Shown piece after piece: positions 1 through 8,595 of a DNA stretch of 64,000 bases. The notes below the pieces were generated by a model. That model saw only the letters and a program-made list of their open reading frames with translations. It was not told where the DNA came from and ran no database searches. How positions within the stretch are numbered: position 1 is the first letter of the stretch; each line of letters starts with the position of its first letter. The DNA comes from Burkholderiales bacterium GJ-E10 (GTDB lineage Bacteria; Pseudomonadota; Gammaproteobacteria; Burkholderiales; Burkholderiaceae_F). The position numbers were made by a program, and so were the translations under genes. The stretch covers positions 1,193,520-1,257,519 of the forward strand of contig AP014683.1 in NCBI GenBank assembly GCA_000828975.1, read 5' to 3'.

Positions 1-123
1 CCGGCACCGCACATGCTGGCCTCGCGTGGTTTGTCGATGGCTGAACTCATGGCGTTTCTCGAGGGAATCGACCTCTCGCGCGCAAAGCGCATCGCACACG
101 TGAACGCATCGCGCGTCGCGTAG
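1..123 (+). CDS. tnpB: IS66-family accessory protein TnpB, C-terminal 40 residues (cut by window edge)
   Basis: The frame is open from the first base and stops at TAG 121-123. The readable tail (LSMAELMAFLEGID) matches the end of IS66 TnpB (Orf2) proteins, which usually close with a (W/F)LLEGID-type segment followed by a few basic residues. The second IS66 element in this window has the equivalent LHWLLDGYDL in its complete TnpB. A tnpC gene follows 61 bases downstream, which is the normal IS66 order. Only the last third of the protein is visible, so nothing can be said about its start. TnpB is needed for IS66 transposition but has no firmly assigned biochemical role. Confidence 0.75.
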   Translation, partial: PAPHMLASRGLSMAELMAFLEGIDLSRAKRIAHVNASRVA

Positions 124-184
124 TTTTTCTCGTTGATCGCGGTTGCGCTGTCAACGTGGCGCGGCATGCATCCGTTTTGGATGC

Positions 185-1732
185 ATGCACTCGATCGCCG
201 CCCTCGACATCGAATCTCTTCCTCGTGATGTCGATGCGCTGCTCGAAGTGATCGCCGAGCAGCGCAAACAGTTCTCCGCAGTGCTCGAGTCGCTGTGCGC
301 CCAGCTCGCGAAGATGAAGCAGATGACCTTCGGGTCGCGCTCGGAGCGCTTCGCAGGCCAGGCGCTGCTCTTCACCGAGGATCTTCCCATTCCCCCGGCG
401 CCGCCGAAGCTCCCGACGACGACGGTTGCCGCGCACGAGCGCAAGCGTCGCGGACGTCCAGCGCTTCCGGCACACCTGCCGCGGGTCCGCAAGGAATATG
501 ACCTCACGGACGATCAGAAGGCCGGATTCGACCGGATCGTGCTCATCGGCGAAGTCGTCAGCTCCACGCTCGACGTCATTCCGCAGAAGGTATTCGTGAT
601 CGACCACGCGCGGGCGAAGTATCGCTGCACCAAGGACGGAATTACTTCGATCGTCGTGGCCGATGCGCAACCTTCGCCGCTGCCCAAGAGCAACGCCAGC
701 GCCGGGATGCTCGCGCACGTACTGGTGTCCAAGTACTGCGACGGAATTCCGCTCGCCCGCCAGGAGAAGATCTTCGCCCGGTACGGAGTCGATCTGGCGC
801 GCACGACGCTCGACGACTGGACCCTGGCAAGCACGGAGAAGCTCGCCGTCTTGATGCCCGCGTTCAAGGCGCACGTTCTGGGCGCCCCCGGGATGTTTGC
901 CGACGACACGACACTGAAGCTCGTCGAGGAGGGTCGACGAAGATCGCGCACCGCAAGGCTCTGGGTGTACGTCAGCAGCGGTGCGAGACAAGATCCCCAG
1001 GGAAACTGGATCGCCTACCCCAAGGCGGCGTACTTCGAGTTCACCGAAACCCGGGAGGCGATCCACCCAACCCGGTTCCTGAAGGGGTACCGCGGCTTTG
1101 TGCAAGCCGACGACTACAACGGTTATCACCCAACCTTTGCCACGGGGTTGGCGAAGCATTGCCTATGCTGGGCGCATGTGCGAAGGCGCTACTTCGAGGT
1201 TGCGTCGCAGCCGGGAGCATCGCCTCTGGCCAGCGAGGCCCTGTCGTTCATCCGCGGCATCTATCTCGTCGACTCCGAGTACAAGGACGCCACGCCAGAC
1301 CAGCGGCTTGCGGCAAGAAAGAAGCACACCGTTGCGCTGCTGGAGAAGTTCTATGCGTGGTTGTGCCACCACCAGCCGAGCCTGTTGCCGCGATCTCCCC
1401 TTGGCAAAGCGTTCGCGTACACGCTCTCGAACTGGGCGGCGCTCATGCGCTTCACCACGGACGGCACCGTTTCGCCGGACTCCAACTTGGTCGAGCGAAC
1501 GATTCGCCCGGTCGCCGTAGGCAGAAAGGCATGGCTCTTCGCAGCATCCGAGCGCGGAGGACACGCCGCAGCGGTTGCCTTCAGCCTCATCGAATCGTGC
1601 AAACTTGCGGGTGTGGAACCCTACGCATACCTTCGCGACGTGCTGCAGCGCATCGACGGTCATCGCATCGACCGTCTGCACGAGTTGCTGCCCTTCAACT
1701 GGAAGCCCACCGGTGACTGCAACCCCGTTTGA
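185..1732 (+). CDS. tnpC: IS66-family DDE transposase TnpC (first IS66 copy)
   Basis: A 515-residue IS66 transposase that catalyses DNA strand transfer of its element. The N-terminal part has the coiled-coil-like stretch and the KQMTFGSRSERF motif typical of TnpC, followed by a proline-rich linker and a basic segment. The DDE residues are visible as D in GMFADDTTLK (about residue 240), D in FVQADDYNGYHP (about 310) and E in NLVERTIRPVAVGRK (about 440). I chose ATG 185 because MHSIAALDIESLP looks like the usual family N-terminus; an in-frame start at 143 would add an unlikely Cys-rich leader. It is clearly different from the second TnpC at 6994-8595, so the window holds two distinct IS66 types. 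The following gene overlaps its 3' end by 20 bases. Confidence 0.93.
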   Translation: MHSIAALDIESLPRDVDALLEVIAEQRKQFSAVLESLCAQLAKMKQMTFGSRSERFAGQALLFTEDLPIPPAPPKLPTTTVAAHERKRRGRPALPAHLPRVRKEYDLTDDQKAGFDRIVLIGEVVSSTLDVIPQKVFVIDHARAKYRCTKDGITSIVVADAQPSPLPKSNASAGMLAHVLVSKYCDGIPLARQEKIFARYGVDLARTTLDDWTLASTEKLAVLMPAFKAHVLGAPGMFADDTTLKLVEEGRRRSRTARLWVYVSSGARQDPQGNWIAYPKAAYFEFTETREAIHPTRFLKGYRGFVQADDYNGYHPTFATGLAKHCLCWAHVRRRYFEVASQPGASPLASEALSFIRGIYLVDSEYKDATPDQRLAARKKHTVALLEKFYAWLCHHQPSLLPRSPLGKAFAYTLSNWAALMRFTTDGTVSPDSNLVERTIRPVAVGRKAWLFAASERGGHAAAVAFSLIESCKLAGVEPYAYLRDVLQRIDGHRIDRLHELLPFNWKPTGDCNPV

Positions 1733-2249
1733 TCCCGAGCTCGCCACACTCATCGCCAACCTGCCGCAGGCAAAGACGCTGGACCTCTACCGAATCGAGG
1801 TCGCGATCCGCAAACTGCGCAGCGAACCCAGGCGCATCCTCGATGTGCGCAAGCACCTGCATCTCGGAATGACGGTGCAATTCTTCAGCGACTACGACGC
1901 CACAACCCATACCGGCAAGATCGTCGCGCTGCGCGACCGGGATCTGACGATCGACGACGCAAATCAGAACACCCGTTGGTCTGGCGTCCCATACGCCGCG
2001 ATCGATCTCGGCGCGACGGACACCGACACGGTCGAGATCATCGACGCGGATGCTCAACCCAGGCCGGCGCATCGTCGTCCCGCACGAGAAGACTTCAAGA
2101 TCGGCGATGCCGTCAGCTTCGTCGGCCGCGATCACCACACGCGGTTCGGTCGCGTCGTGCGCCGGAACCAGAAAACCGCATCCCTGGAATGCGACGACGG
2201 CCTCTGGCGCGTTGCCTACGCGCTCCTCCAGCACGTCGTCGACCTCTGA
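1713..2249 (+). CDS. Unrecognised IS66 passenger protein with a duplicated ~50-residue domain
   Basis: I do not recognise this 178-residue protein. The GTG start at 1713 lies inside the 3' end of tnpC (20-base overlap), which suggests translational coupling and co-mobilisation. Residues ~1-48 form a helical head (ATLIANLPQAKTLDLYRIEV...). Residues ~50-98 and ~128-178 are repeats of one another: each starts with (I/L)G-x-V-x-F, has a central G(K/R)(I/V)V turn, and ends with W-x-V-x-Y-x-x-(I/V). That pattern suggests a small beta-barrel such as an SH3/KOW-like fold, but this is inference. It lies between tnpC and the probable right IS66 end at 2296. Canonical IS66 elements carry only tnpA, tnpB and tnpC, so this is an extra gene. 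Confidence 0.7.
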   Translation: MTATPFDPELATLIANLPQAKTLDLYRIEVAIRKLRSEPRRILDVRKHLHLGMTVQFFSDYDATTHTGKIVALRDRDLTIDDANQNTRWSGVPYAAIDLGATDTDTVEIIDADAQPRPAHRRPAREDFKIGDAVSFVGRDHHTRFGRVVRRNQKTASLECDDGLWRVAYALLQHVVDL

Positions 2250-2267
2250 CCCAATCCCCCCGCGTCG

Positions 2268-3083
2268 TCAAGGAACGCCGATTCCCGGACAGTTACCGAA
2301 GAACAGCTGCTCGTCGATCTGTCGCGCTTCGCGCTGCGCGGCCAGGGCGAGCAGTTCGCTTCCCATGTTCATCAGCGCGCGCAGATTGCCCTGGGCGTGG
2401 TCGCAGAGCGTGGCGACGAGTTCGGGCGTCATCAGCTTGGGCGCGCCGGCCTTGGTGAGCGCGTGCTGCAGCAGTTCGCGCAGATCCTCGGGGCTGGCGC
2501 GATCGAGCGCCAGACGCACCCGCATGCGCGATCCCAGCGGTAGCAGCTCCTCGCTGCGGAAGCGCTCGATCAGACGCTGGTCGCCCGCCAGCACCACGGT
2601 GAGCAGCAGGTGCGAGTCGAGCCGCGCCGAGGCGAGCAGCCGCAGCTCGTTGAGGACGGCGAGCTGCATCTCCTGGCCCTCGTCGACGATCAGCACCGGG
2701 CGGCACTGCGAGGCGTCGATGTGGCCCTGCCAGCTGGCGCGCAGCACCTTGGCGCCGCCCCAGCGGTTGTGGGGGTGAAGCTGCACGCCGAAGAGCTCGC
2801 CCAACTCGCGGTAGAAGTCGGCCATCCCGGCCTGCGGCCGGCTGAGCACACCGACCTGCACGTCGCGCAGCGCCGACAGGCGCTCGGTGAGCACCCGCAG
2901 CGCCACCGATTTGCCCACCCCCGGCAAACCGGTGACGAGCGCGAAGCCGCCCTCGCCGACGAGCTGCTCGACCCGCCAGCAGAACGACTCCAGGCGCGCG
3001 CCGACGTGCAGCGCCTCGACCGGCACATCGGGGGCGAACGGATTCCACTTCAGGCCGTAGAGCGACAGCAGCTTCTTGTTCAT
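2268..3083 (-). CDS. AAA ATPase of a transposition module (TniB/ExeA-like), C-terminus probably replaced by an IS66 end
   Basis: A 271-residue P-loop ATPase. Walker A is GLPGVGKS (residues 52-59), Walker B is VLIVDEGQEM (about 130-139), and VVLAGDQRL resembles sensor 1. The N-terminus MNKKLLSLYGLKWNPF and the overall layout match the ExeA/TniB-like ATPases that partner DDE transposases and help choose or hold the target. Its ATG (3083) overlaps the TGA of the upstream transposase gene (ATGA), so the two are coupled. The last residues after DEQLFF (GNCPGIGVP) do not look like the family. The codons for them coincide with the proposed IS66 right end (GTAACTGTCC...), so the native C-terminus was probably lost by insertion. 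Whether it still works is unknown. Confidence 0.85.
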   Translation of the reverse strand: MNKKLLSLYGLKWNPFAPDVPVEALHVGARLESFCWRVEQLVGEGGFALVTGLPGVGKSVALRVLTERLSALRDVQVGVLSRPQAGMADFYRELGELFGVQLHPHNRWGGAKVLRASWQGHIDASQCRPVLIVDEGQEMQLAVLNELRLLASARLDSHLLLTVVLAGDQRLIERFRSEELLPLGSRMRVRLALDRASPEDLRELLQHALTKAGAPKLMTPELVATLCDHAQGNLRALMNMGSELLALAAQREARQIDEQLFFGNCPGIGVP

Positions 3084-4552
3084 GGTTCGTTCCCTTCCGG
3101 TGCCGGTGGTTCGTCCTTGGTCAGGTAGGCCGGCGGCAGGCCCGTGGCAGCCTGCTTGGCCATCAGACTCTGCAGCAGCGGGGCCATCGCGCCGGTGGGC
3201 GGTCGAGGCGCGTCCGCCGCCGCCGCGAGCGGCTCGAGCGGCCGGCGCACGCCCCGGGCGTTGGCCTGCTTGTCCTGCGGGTACAGGCGGCACAGGACTT
3301 GGCCGCTGCGTTCATCGAGCAGGTGCACCCGGGCGAGGTCCCAGGCGGCGTAGCGCACGTGCAGCTCGCGCAGGTGCCGGTAGCGGTTGGGAACCTCGAA
3401 GCGCCGGGCTTCGACCACCAGCGTGCCGTCGCTCTGGCGCTGGGTGCGCTTCTCGGTGCGGGTGAAGGCCAGCCGCAGCGCGTCGCTATCCGGGCTGGGC
3501 CGCAGCACATCGGGGCCGGCGAGGAAACGCGCCAGCGGCGTTGCGCCGATCTCGGAGTGCACGGTGCGGTTGTAGTCGTACTCGCACCAGGCCTGGGTCG
3601 CTTCGTTCAAGGTGGCGAGCGTCAGGTCGGTCACGCCCTCGAGCATCGCCATCAGTCTTCCTTCGACGTTCGCCCACAGGTTCTCGATCTTGCCGTTCAT
3701 GTATGGCGAGTACGCCAGCGTCGTCTCGTGCGCGATGCCCAGCCGAGCGAGCCCCTCGGTGATCTCGGCGGCGAGCATCGCCGCACCGTTGTCGCTCATG
3801 GCCGCGCGCGGCAGCCCGCGCTTCTGGATTGCCTGCGACAGACCGTGGGCCACGCACTCGGCGTTCTCCCGCAGGTACCACTGCAGGTGGCAGCCCAGCC
3901 GCGAGCAATCGTCGAGCACGCCGAAGAGCACTGGCGTGGCCCATCGACCGGCGGCGGTCAACACCGGTCGCGAACCGACGTGGCAGTCCCAGTGCCACAG
4001 CGAGCCGACGTAGTGGGCCTCGTAGCTGCGCACCTCGCGCGCGGCCAGCCGGGCCTCGGCTCGTTGAGCGCCCGCCGTATCGCGGCTGCTGAGCCGCTGG
4101 CGCTTGCGCCAACCCTGCGCCTGGAACAGCCGCCGGACGCTCGAGTACGATGGCATAGACCCCAGCGCCGGGTCGCGCTCGATGAGCGCCCGCAGGTTGT
4201 CGGTGTGAAGCTGCACCGACCAGCTCGGGTGCGCGGCGTACTGCGCCTGCAGCGCTTGCCGGATCGCCGAGCCCACCTTCTGGACCCCGGCATCGGCGCG
4301 CACCTTGCGCCGCAGGACTCCGACCGGGTCGCGCCGCTCGCGCCGCGCCCGCAACAGCCAGCGTTCGATGGTCGAGAGCGCAAAGCGCGCCGGCTCGCCC
4401 GTGACCGGGTGCCGCCAAGTGCGCTCAGCCAACTTCCTGAGCTCGGCGCGCAGTTCGCCCTTCGGCGGCGGGGCCGCCAACAGTTGCCCGATCACCGAGA
4501 AGCGCAGATGCGCCCAACGTTCGTGGACTGAAGCGTGTTTCGATGCGCTCAT
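3080..4552 (-). CDS. DDE (rve-type) integrase/transposase of a three-gene module
   Basis: A 490-residue transposase. An N-terminal HTH region (residues ~1-150, with ALSTIERWLLRARR) precedes an integrase core: D in LWHWDCHVGSRPVL, D in AMSDNGAAM, and E in MNGKIENLWANVEGR, the third catalytic residue. A Mu-type beta-barrel-like C-terminal part follows (RRFEVPNRYRHLRELHVRYAAWDL). Start M at 4552 follows the end of the upstream zinc-ribbon gene by 94 bases; a further in-frame ATG exists at 4591. The downstream ATPase is overlapped by 4 bases. The set resembles IstA/IstB or TniA/TniB pairs in logic. The family could be filed as IS481-like or as a TniA relative; I cannot decide without a search. 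Confidence 0.88.
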   Translation of the reverse strand: MSASKHASVHERWAHLRFSVIGQLLAAPPPKGELRAELRKLAERTWRHPVTGEPARFALSTIERWLLRARRERRDPVGVLRRKVRADAGVQKVGSAIRQALQAQYAAHPSWSVQLHTDNLRALIERDPALGSMPSYSSVRRLFQAQGWRKRQRLSSRDTAGAQRAEARLAAREVRSYEAHYVGSLWHWDCHVGSRPVLTAAGRWATPVLFGVLDDCSRLGCHLQWYLRENAECVAHGLSQAIQKRGLPRAAMSDNGAAMLAAEITEGLARLGIAHETTLAYSPYMNGKIENLWANVEGRLMAMLEGVTDLTLATLNEATQAWCEYDYNRTVHSEIGATPLARFLAGPDVLRPSPDSDALRLAFTRTEKRTQRQSDGTLVVEARRFEVPNRYRHLRELHVRYAAWDLARVHLLDERSGQVLCRLYPQDKQANARGVRRPLEPLAAAADAPRPPTGAMAPLLQSLMAKQAATGLPPAYLTKDEPPAPEGNEP

Positions 4553-4646
4553 GCTGGTTCCGATCGGTTGCAGCGGGGATGCGCGCACCATAGCCACGCC
4601 CGCCGGATCGCGCCACGCGCATCCTCTGCGGGCCGGCACCTGCGCC

Positions 4647-5222
4647 TCAGGTAGCTTGCACGGCGGCGCTCCCGGTCGTGGTCGGGGAGAGCCAGCGCAG
4701 GGCCGCCAGCAATCGATCCCGGGCGTCTCCGGCAAAGCGATCCAGCAGCGCGGCCGGCAGCTCCGTGGTGGCAACCGGCGGCATCAGCGTGCCCGCGGCC
4801 GCGCGCCAGAACGGCGTGTCGATCAGCTCCTCGGTCCACCACCGGCGCCAGCGCAGAATCGTGCGGCGGCTCGCGCCGACGAGCTCCTCGAGCACCCGGA
4901 GCCGCGCCGGGGTCGGCCCGCAACGCAGCGCCGCGATCAGCACCACCACCGCGCTCACGTAGACCTTGGGTCCGAGAAACCGAACCGAGGGCGGCGTGGC
5001 GCGCTTGCGGCAGCCGTCGCGCGCGCAGCACAGGCTCAGCCGCCGGTCATACTCGGCGCGCGACCCGCGGGGCACCCCGCGCGGCTTGCGCGGGTAGCGC
5101 GCCGAGTGCAGCCTCGCGCCGCAGCGCGGACAGCCCGCCGCGCGCTGCTCGGCGGCCAGATCTTCGTCTATGTGTCGCAATGTGGCGTGCAGTCGGCCAT
5201 CGGCCAACAAGGCGGTATCCAT
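4647..5222 (-). CDS. Zinc-ribbon / helix-turn-helix protein, first gene of the transposition module
   Basis: A 191-residue protein of unknown function. Cysteines at C31/C34 (CPRCGARLHSARYP) and C65/C66/C71 (LCCARDGCRKR) form a probable zinc ribbon. The segment RLRVLEELVGASRRTILRWRRWW (about residues 107-129) reads as a DNA-binding helix-turn-helix. The ATG at 5222 is supported by a strong ribosome site, GGAGGG, 5 bases upstream. It is co-directional with the DDE transposase and ATPase genes, which suggests end-binding or target-binding in the same mobile module; that is inference from context. The upstream in-frame extension to 5366 runs into the divergent SEC-C gene and is not likely to be used. 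Confidence 0.72.
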   Translation of the reverse strand: MDTALLADGRLHATLRHIDEDLAAEQRAAGCPRCGARLHSARYPRKPRGVPRGSRAEYDRRLSLCCARDGCRKRATPPSVRFLGPKVYVSAVVVLIAALRCGPTPARLRVLEELVGASRRTILRWRRWWTEELIDTPFWRAAAGTLMPPVATTELPAALLDRFAGDARDRLLAALRWLSPTTTGSAAVQAT

Positions 5223-5256
5223 CGCTTCCCTCCGGTCTTGGTAAAGTTGACCCACT

Positions 5257-5739
<483 letters not shown>

Positions 5740-6128
5740 CCGCAACCACAACGCGCAGGCGCATCGCCCCGGCGCCTTGGCGATCACCGCGTTGCCCACC
5801 GACGGCCGGTCCCCGGTTCGTCGCAAGCGACCGGACCGGCCGTCCCTGGACAACGCTCGCCGCACCGCGTGCGTCCGCCAACCGGCCGGCGATCACCCGC
5901 ACCAGCCCACCGATTCCTGCCACGCTACGCGATGGAATCCGGCACCCAAACCTCAACAACCGTGATCAAATCCGCCAGCGACCAGCATCAATTTGCTCGC
6001 GCCGGCTCACACGACCGTTACGGTGTATTCCGCTTTTGACCGGCGGGTCTTGTCGAAAACCGGCGGATTTTGAAACGTTCTGGCCAAACCTGGGTCTGTT
6101 CATCATGACAACCTACAGGAAGGTCGTG
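5740..6128. other. Intergenic region without a convincing gene
   Basis: I see no credible coding frame here. The distal half is less GC-rich than its surroundings. It contains two imperfect copies of a short motif (TGACCGGCGGGTCTTG near 6038 and AAACCGGCGGATTTTG near 6059) just upstream of the glucoamylase start. They could be part of its control region or the scar of an older insertion. A ribosome site AGGAAGG lies at 6117-6123, 5 bases before ATG 6129. Confidence 0.4.
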
Positions 6129-6192
6129 ATGAAAGCACCCCGGTCGACATCCTCACACCCTACCTGGGCTCATGCCGGCAAGGACATGGTGG
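6129..6192 (+). pseudogene. 5' fragment of the interrupted GH15 glucoamylase gene
   Basis: ATG 6129, preceded by a good ribosome site (AGGAAGG, 6117-6123), opens 21 codons plus one base ending ...AGKDMV(G) where the IS66 element begins at 6193. Joining base 6192 to base 8663, that is removing the insertion plus one copy of the 8-bp duplication, continues in the same frame into ...GTGLGSSRLWFTVAEG of the downstream gene. The restored protein would have 776 residues and the typical start of bacterial GH15 glucoamylases. An alternative in-frame start lies 24 bases upstream (MTTYRKVV). Confidence 0.85.
6185..6192 (+). repeat. 8-bp target-site duplication, left copy
   Basis: CATGGTGG directly before the left IS66 terminus, identical to 8655-8662. 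IS66 elements generate 8-bp duplications. Confidence 0.92.
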
Positions 6193-6274
6193 GTAAGCGG
6201 TCCGTCAACCACGTTCTTCCCCTCTGATCGCTGCCGGCGTACATCTTGGCTCTTTCACCCCGAAGGAGAGAGAG

Positions 6275-6616
6275 ATGGACGAGGCGCAGGGTTGGACGAA
6301 GTGGGAGCGGCATGTGACGGCCGCCCGAGAAGAAGGCAAACCGCTTTCCCGGTACGCGAGGGAACACGGCATCGGACCGTGGAACCTGTACAAGGCGCAG
6401 CGGCGGATGCGCAAGCGCACAGACGGAACGCTGCGCACCGACATGGTTGGGGTTCCGGAATCCGGCCCCGCTCGTTTCGCGAAGGTGCGCATTGCACCCC
6501 TGGCGCCCATGCCGCTGCGGGCGCAACTTCCGAACGGCGTGCGCATCGAACTGGCAGTCGACGATTCCGTGGCCGACGTGATCCGCATCCTGGCGCAACT
6601 GCCATGTTCCGCTTGA
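6275..6616 (+). CDS. tnpA: IS66-family protein TnpA
   Basis: A 113-residue first gene of the IS66 element. The N-terminus contains a helix-turn-helix-like stretch (GWTKWERHVTAAREEGKPLSRYAREHGI) typical of IS66 Orf1 and related to IS3-type OrfA DNA-binding parts. The C-terminal half (RAQLPNGVRIELAVDDSVADVIRIL) matches the conserved end of IS66 TnpA. A GGAG-type ribosome site precedes ATG 6275 (GAAGGAGAGAGAG). It overlaps tnpB by 13 bases, consistent with coupled translation. Confidence 0.9.
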   Translation: MDEAQGWTKWERHVTAAREEGKPLSRYAREHGIGPWNLYKAQRRMRKRTDGTLRTDMVGVPESGPARFAKVRIAPLAPMPLRAQLPNGVRIELAVDDSVADVIRILAQLPCSA

Positions 6617-6957
6617 ACGAGGATCTGGCGGTGTTCGTGCACCGCGACGCGATCGATTTCCGCACGGGCATCAATGGGCTTGCTGCGCTCGTGGAGCACG
6701 CGCTGGGACTCGATCCGTTCGCGCCCGCCGTGTACGTGTTCTCGAACCGGCGTCGCAACCGGGTGAAGATCCTCGGATGGCACAAGAACGGCTTCTGGCT
6801 GCTCGTGAAGCGGCTGGAAGCCGATCGGTTCGTGTGGCCCCGTGTCGATCAGCACGTCATCGAACTCTCGGTCGAGCAGTTGCACTGGTTGCTCGATGGC
6901 TACGATCTCGCCGCCATGCGCGGCCATCGCACTCTCGCATTCCATCGCGCGAGTTGA
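6604..6957 (+). CDS. tnpB: IS66-family protein TnpB
   Basis: A 117-residue protein with the family hallmarks FVHRDAIDFRTGINGLAALV, VYVFSNRRRNRVKILGWHKNGFWLLVKRLE, and the tail LHWLLDGYDLAAMRGH. ATG 6604 lies inside the end of tnpA. TnpB is required for IS66 transposition but its activity is not defined. It is complete, unlike the copy at the left window edge. Confidence 0.93.
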   Translation: MFRLNEDLAVFVHRDAIDFRTGINGLAALVEHALGLDPFAPAVYVFSNRRRNRVKILGWHKNGFWLLVKRLEADRFVWPRVDQHVIELSVEQLHWLLDGYDLAAMRGHRTLAFHRAS

Positions 6958-6993
6958 TGAACCTATCATGCGCATTGCTTGTCTAATTCGGCG

Positions 6994-8595
6994 ATGCGCA
7001 TGCCCTCCCACAACGAAGACGAACTCAACGCCCTGCGTGAAGCACTGCGCATCGCGCATGACGAGATCACGAGAGCGGACAAGGAGCGCGCCGCGCTTCG
7101 CAATGAAGTCCGCCTGCTCAAGGCCGAACGCGATCTTCTCAAGGAACGTCTGAACGCCCGCATCCGGGAACTCTTCGCTGCCAAGAGCGAAGCGCGCGGA
7201 ACCGACCAGCGGGACTTCTTCTTCAACGAGGCCGAAGCGCTGGCGCCCGATGCGGCGACTCCCGACGCCGCCGAGGACGAAGAGGAATTCGAGGTCAAGG
7301 GTCACAAGCGCGCCAAGCGCGGCAGGAAACCCCTGGATCCGAACCTGCCCCGAGAGACGGTGCGCATCGAACTTCCCGAATCCGATCGCGTCTGCCCGCA
7401 CGACGGCGCTGCGCTCGTCGAGATCGGCGTGGAATCTTCCGAGCAGTACCACGTCATTCCGGAGCAGGTGCGCGTGCTGCGCACGGAGCGTGTCAAGTAC
7501 GCCTGTCCGTGCTGCAACCAGGGCATGCGCACCGCGGCGCTTCCTCCTCGAATCATCCCCAAGGGCGTGCTCAGCGAAGCAACCCTGGCCTGGGTGATCA
7601 CCTCCAAGTACCAGGATGCGCTGCCGCTCTACCGCCAGGCGGCGCTGCTTGCCCGCTTCGGCGGCGAGATCTCGCGCAACACGCTCGCCGCCAACGTGAT
7701 CGCCTGCGGCGAGGCCGTGCAGCCGATCATCAACCTGATCCGCGATGCGCTGTTCGATCAGAACGTCGTCTACGGCGACGAGACCGAGGTGCAGGTTCTC
7801 AAGGAGCCGGGGCGCGCCGCGCAGCGCAAAAGCTACATGTGGATCCAGGCAACCGCTTCCGGTCCGCCGATCCGGCTCTTGTCCTATTCGCCTACGCGAA
7901 GCGGTGCCTTTGCCAGGGATCTGTATGCCGGAATCCAGCCCGGAACCGTCTTGCTCACTGACGGATATGACGGCTACGACGCGATGGCCACCGCGTACCA
8001 GCTCGTGCATCACGGGTGCTGGGTCCACGCGCGCCGCGGTTTCGTCAAAGCCCTGGATGCGCTGCCCAAGCAGGCGCGTACGCCGGAGCAGCCCGCCGCC
8101 AGGATGATCGATGCGATCGCCGAACTCTATCGCCTCGAAGCCGCCGCCACCGAAAAGAAATTCTCGGTCGAGGAGCGTCTGCAAATGCGCCGCGAGCAGA
8201 GCAGCCTGATCGTTCAACGGATCGAATCGCTGCTGCTCGCGAACCTGCACGCGGTCCTGCCAGGCTCCGAACTGGGCAAGGCTCTGCACTATCTCGCCGG
8301 CCAATGGCCCAAGCTCGTCCGGTTCCTCGATCGCGGCGACGTCGGTCTGGACAACAACCCTTGTGAAAACGCCTTCCGCCCCTTCGTGATCGGCCGCAAG
8401 AACTGGCTCTTCGCCGACACCGTCGCCGGTGCCAAGGCCAGCGCCAACCTCTACTCGCTCATCGAAACGGCGAAGGCCAACAACGTCGAGCCCTACGACT
8501 ACCTGCGCAAACTCTTCGCGCGACTGCCTGCGGCAAAGACCGTCGATGACTACGAGGCGCTCCTGCCCTGGCGCATCGCTTCGTCGAAATCCTGA
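6994..8595 (+). CDS. tnpC: IS66-family DDE transposase TnpC (second IS66 copy)
   Basis: A 533-residue transposase. An N-terminal coiled coil (residues ~5-55, ALREALRIAHDEITRADKER), a zinc-finger-like Cys/His part (CPHDGAAL, YACPCCNQGM), then the DDE core: D in NVVYGDETEVQVL, D in VLLTDGYDGYDAM, and E in NNPCENAFRPFVIGRKNWLF. Starts at 6979 (TTG), 6994 or 7000 (ATG) are all possible; I chose 6994. It shares the IS66 architecture with the gene at 185-1732 but is clearly divergent. A fragment closely related to its C-terminus lies at 11745-11972. Confidence 0.93.
   Translation: MRMPSHNEDELNALREALRIAHDEITRADKERAALRNEVRLLKAERDLLKERLNARIRELFAAKSEARGTDQRDFFFNEAEALAPDAATPDAAEDEEEFEVKGHKRAKRGRKPLDPNLPRETVRIELPESDRVCPHDGAALVEIGVESSEQYHVIPEQVRVLRTERVKYACPCCNQGMRTAALPPRIIPKGVLSEATLAWVITSKYQDALPLYRQAALLARFGGEISRNTLAANVIACGEAVQPIINLIRDALFDQNVVYGDETEVQVLKEPGRAAQRKSYMWIQATASGPPIRLLSYSPTRSGAFARDLYAGIQPGTVLLTDGYDGYDAMATAYQLVHHGCWVHARRGFVKALDALPKQARTPEQPAARMIDAIAELYRLEAAATEKKFSVEERLQMRREQSSLIVQRIESLLLANLHAVLPGSELGKALHYLAGQWPKLVRFLDRGDVGLDNNPCENAFRPFVIGRKNWLFADTVAGAKASANLYSLIETAKANNVEPYDYLRKLFARLPAAKTVDDYEALLPWRIASSKS

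Larger units (their letters stand above)
1..2296 (+). mobile_element. IS66-type insertion element, right part (left end outside window)
   Basis: The element contains the tnpB tail, tnpC and the passenger gene. I place its right end at 2296 because the reverse complement of the preceding bases reads GTAACTGTCCGGGAATC. That shares the GTAA terminus with the ends of the complete IS66 element in this window (GTAAGCGGTCC and GTAAACGCTCA). The end falls within the 3' coding part of the minus-strand ATPase gene, whose C-terminus turns into unrelated residues exactly there. The 8-bp target duplication predicted on the right is CGAAGAAC (2297-2304); its left copy is outside the window, so the boundary is not proven. 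Confidence 0.5.
2297..5222 (-). mobile_element. Three-gene transposition module (zinc-ribbon protein, DDE transposase, AAA ATPase)
   Basis: Three minus-strand genes, 5222 to about 2297, form one unit: DNA-binding zinc-ribbon protein, DDE transposase, and an ATPase overlapped by 4 bases. The composition recalls IS21 (IstA/IstB) and Tn5053/Tn7-type (TniA/TniB) systems. I could not find convincing terminal inverted repeats: the left side has been overwritten by the IS66 end and the right side runs into a SEC-C gene. The coordinates therefore cover only the genes, not proven ends. Confidence 0.55.

Noticed and set aside
2246-5254. TGACCCA present near both sides of the three-gene module as a possible target duplication
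   Set aside because: The 7-base match is short, the bases inside it are not inverted repeats, and the left side has been altered by IS66, so chance is the simpler explanation.
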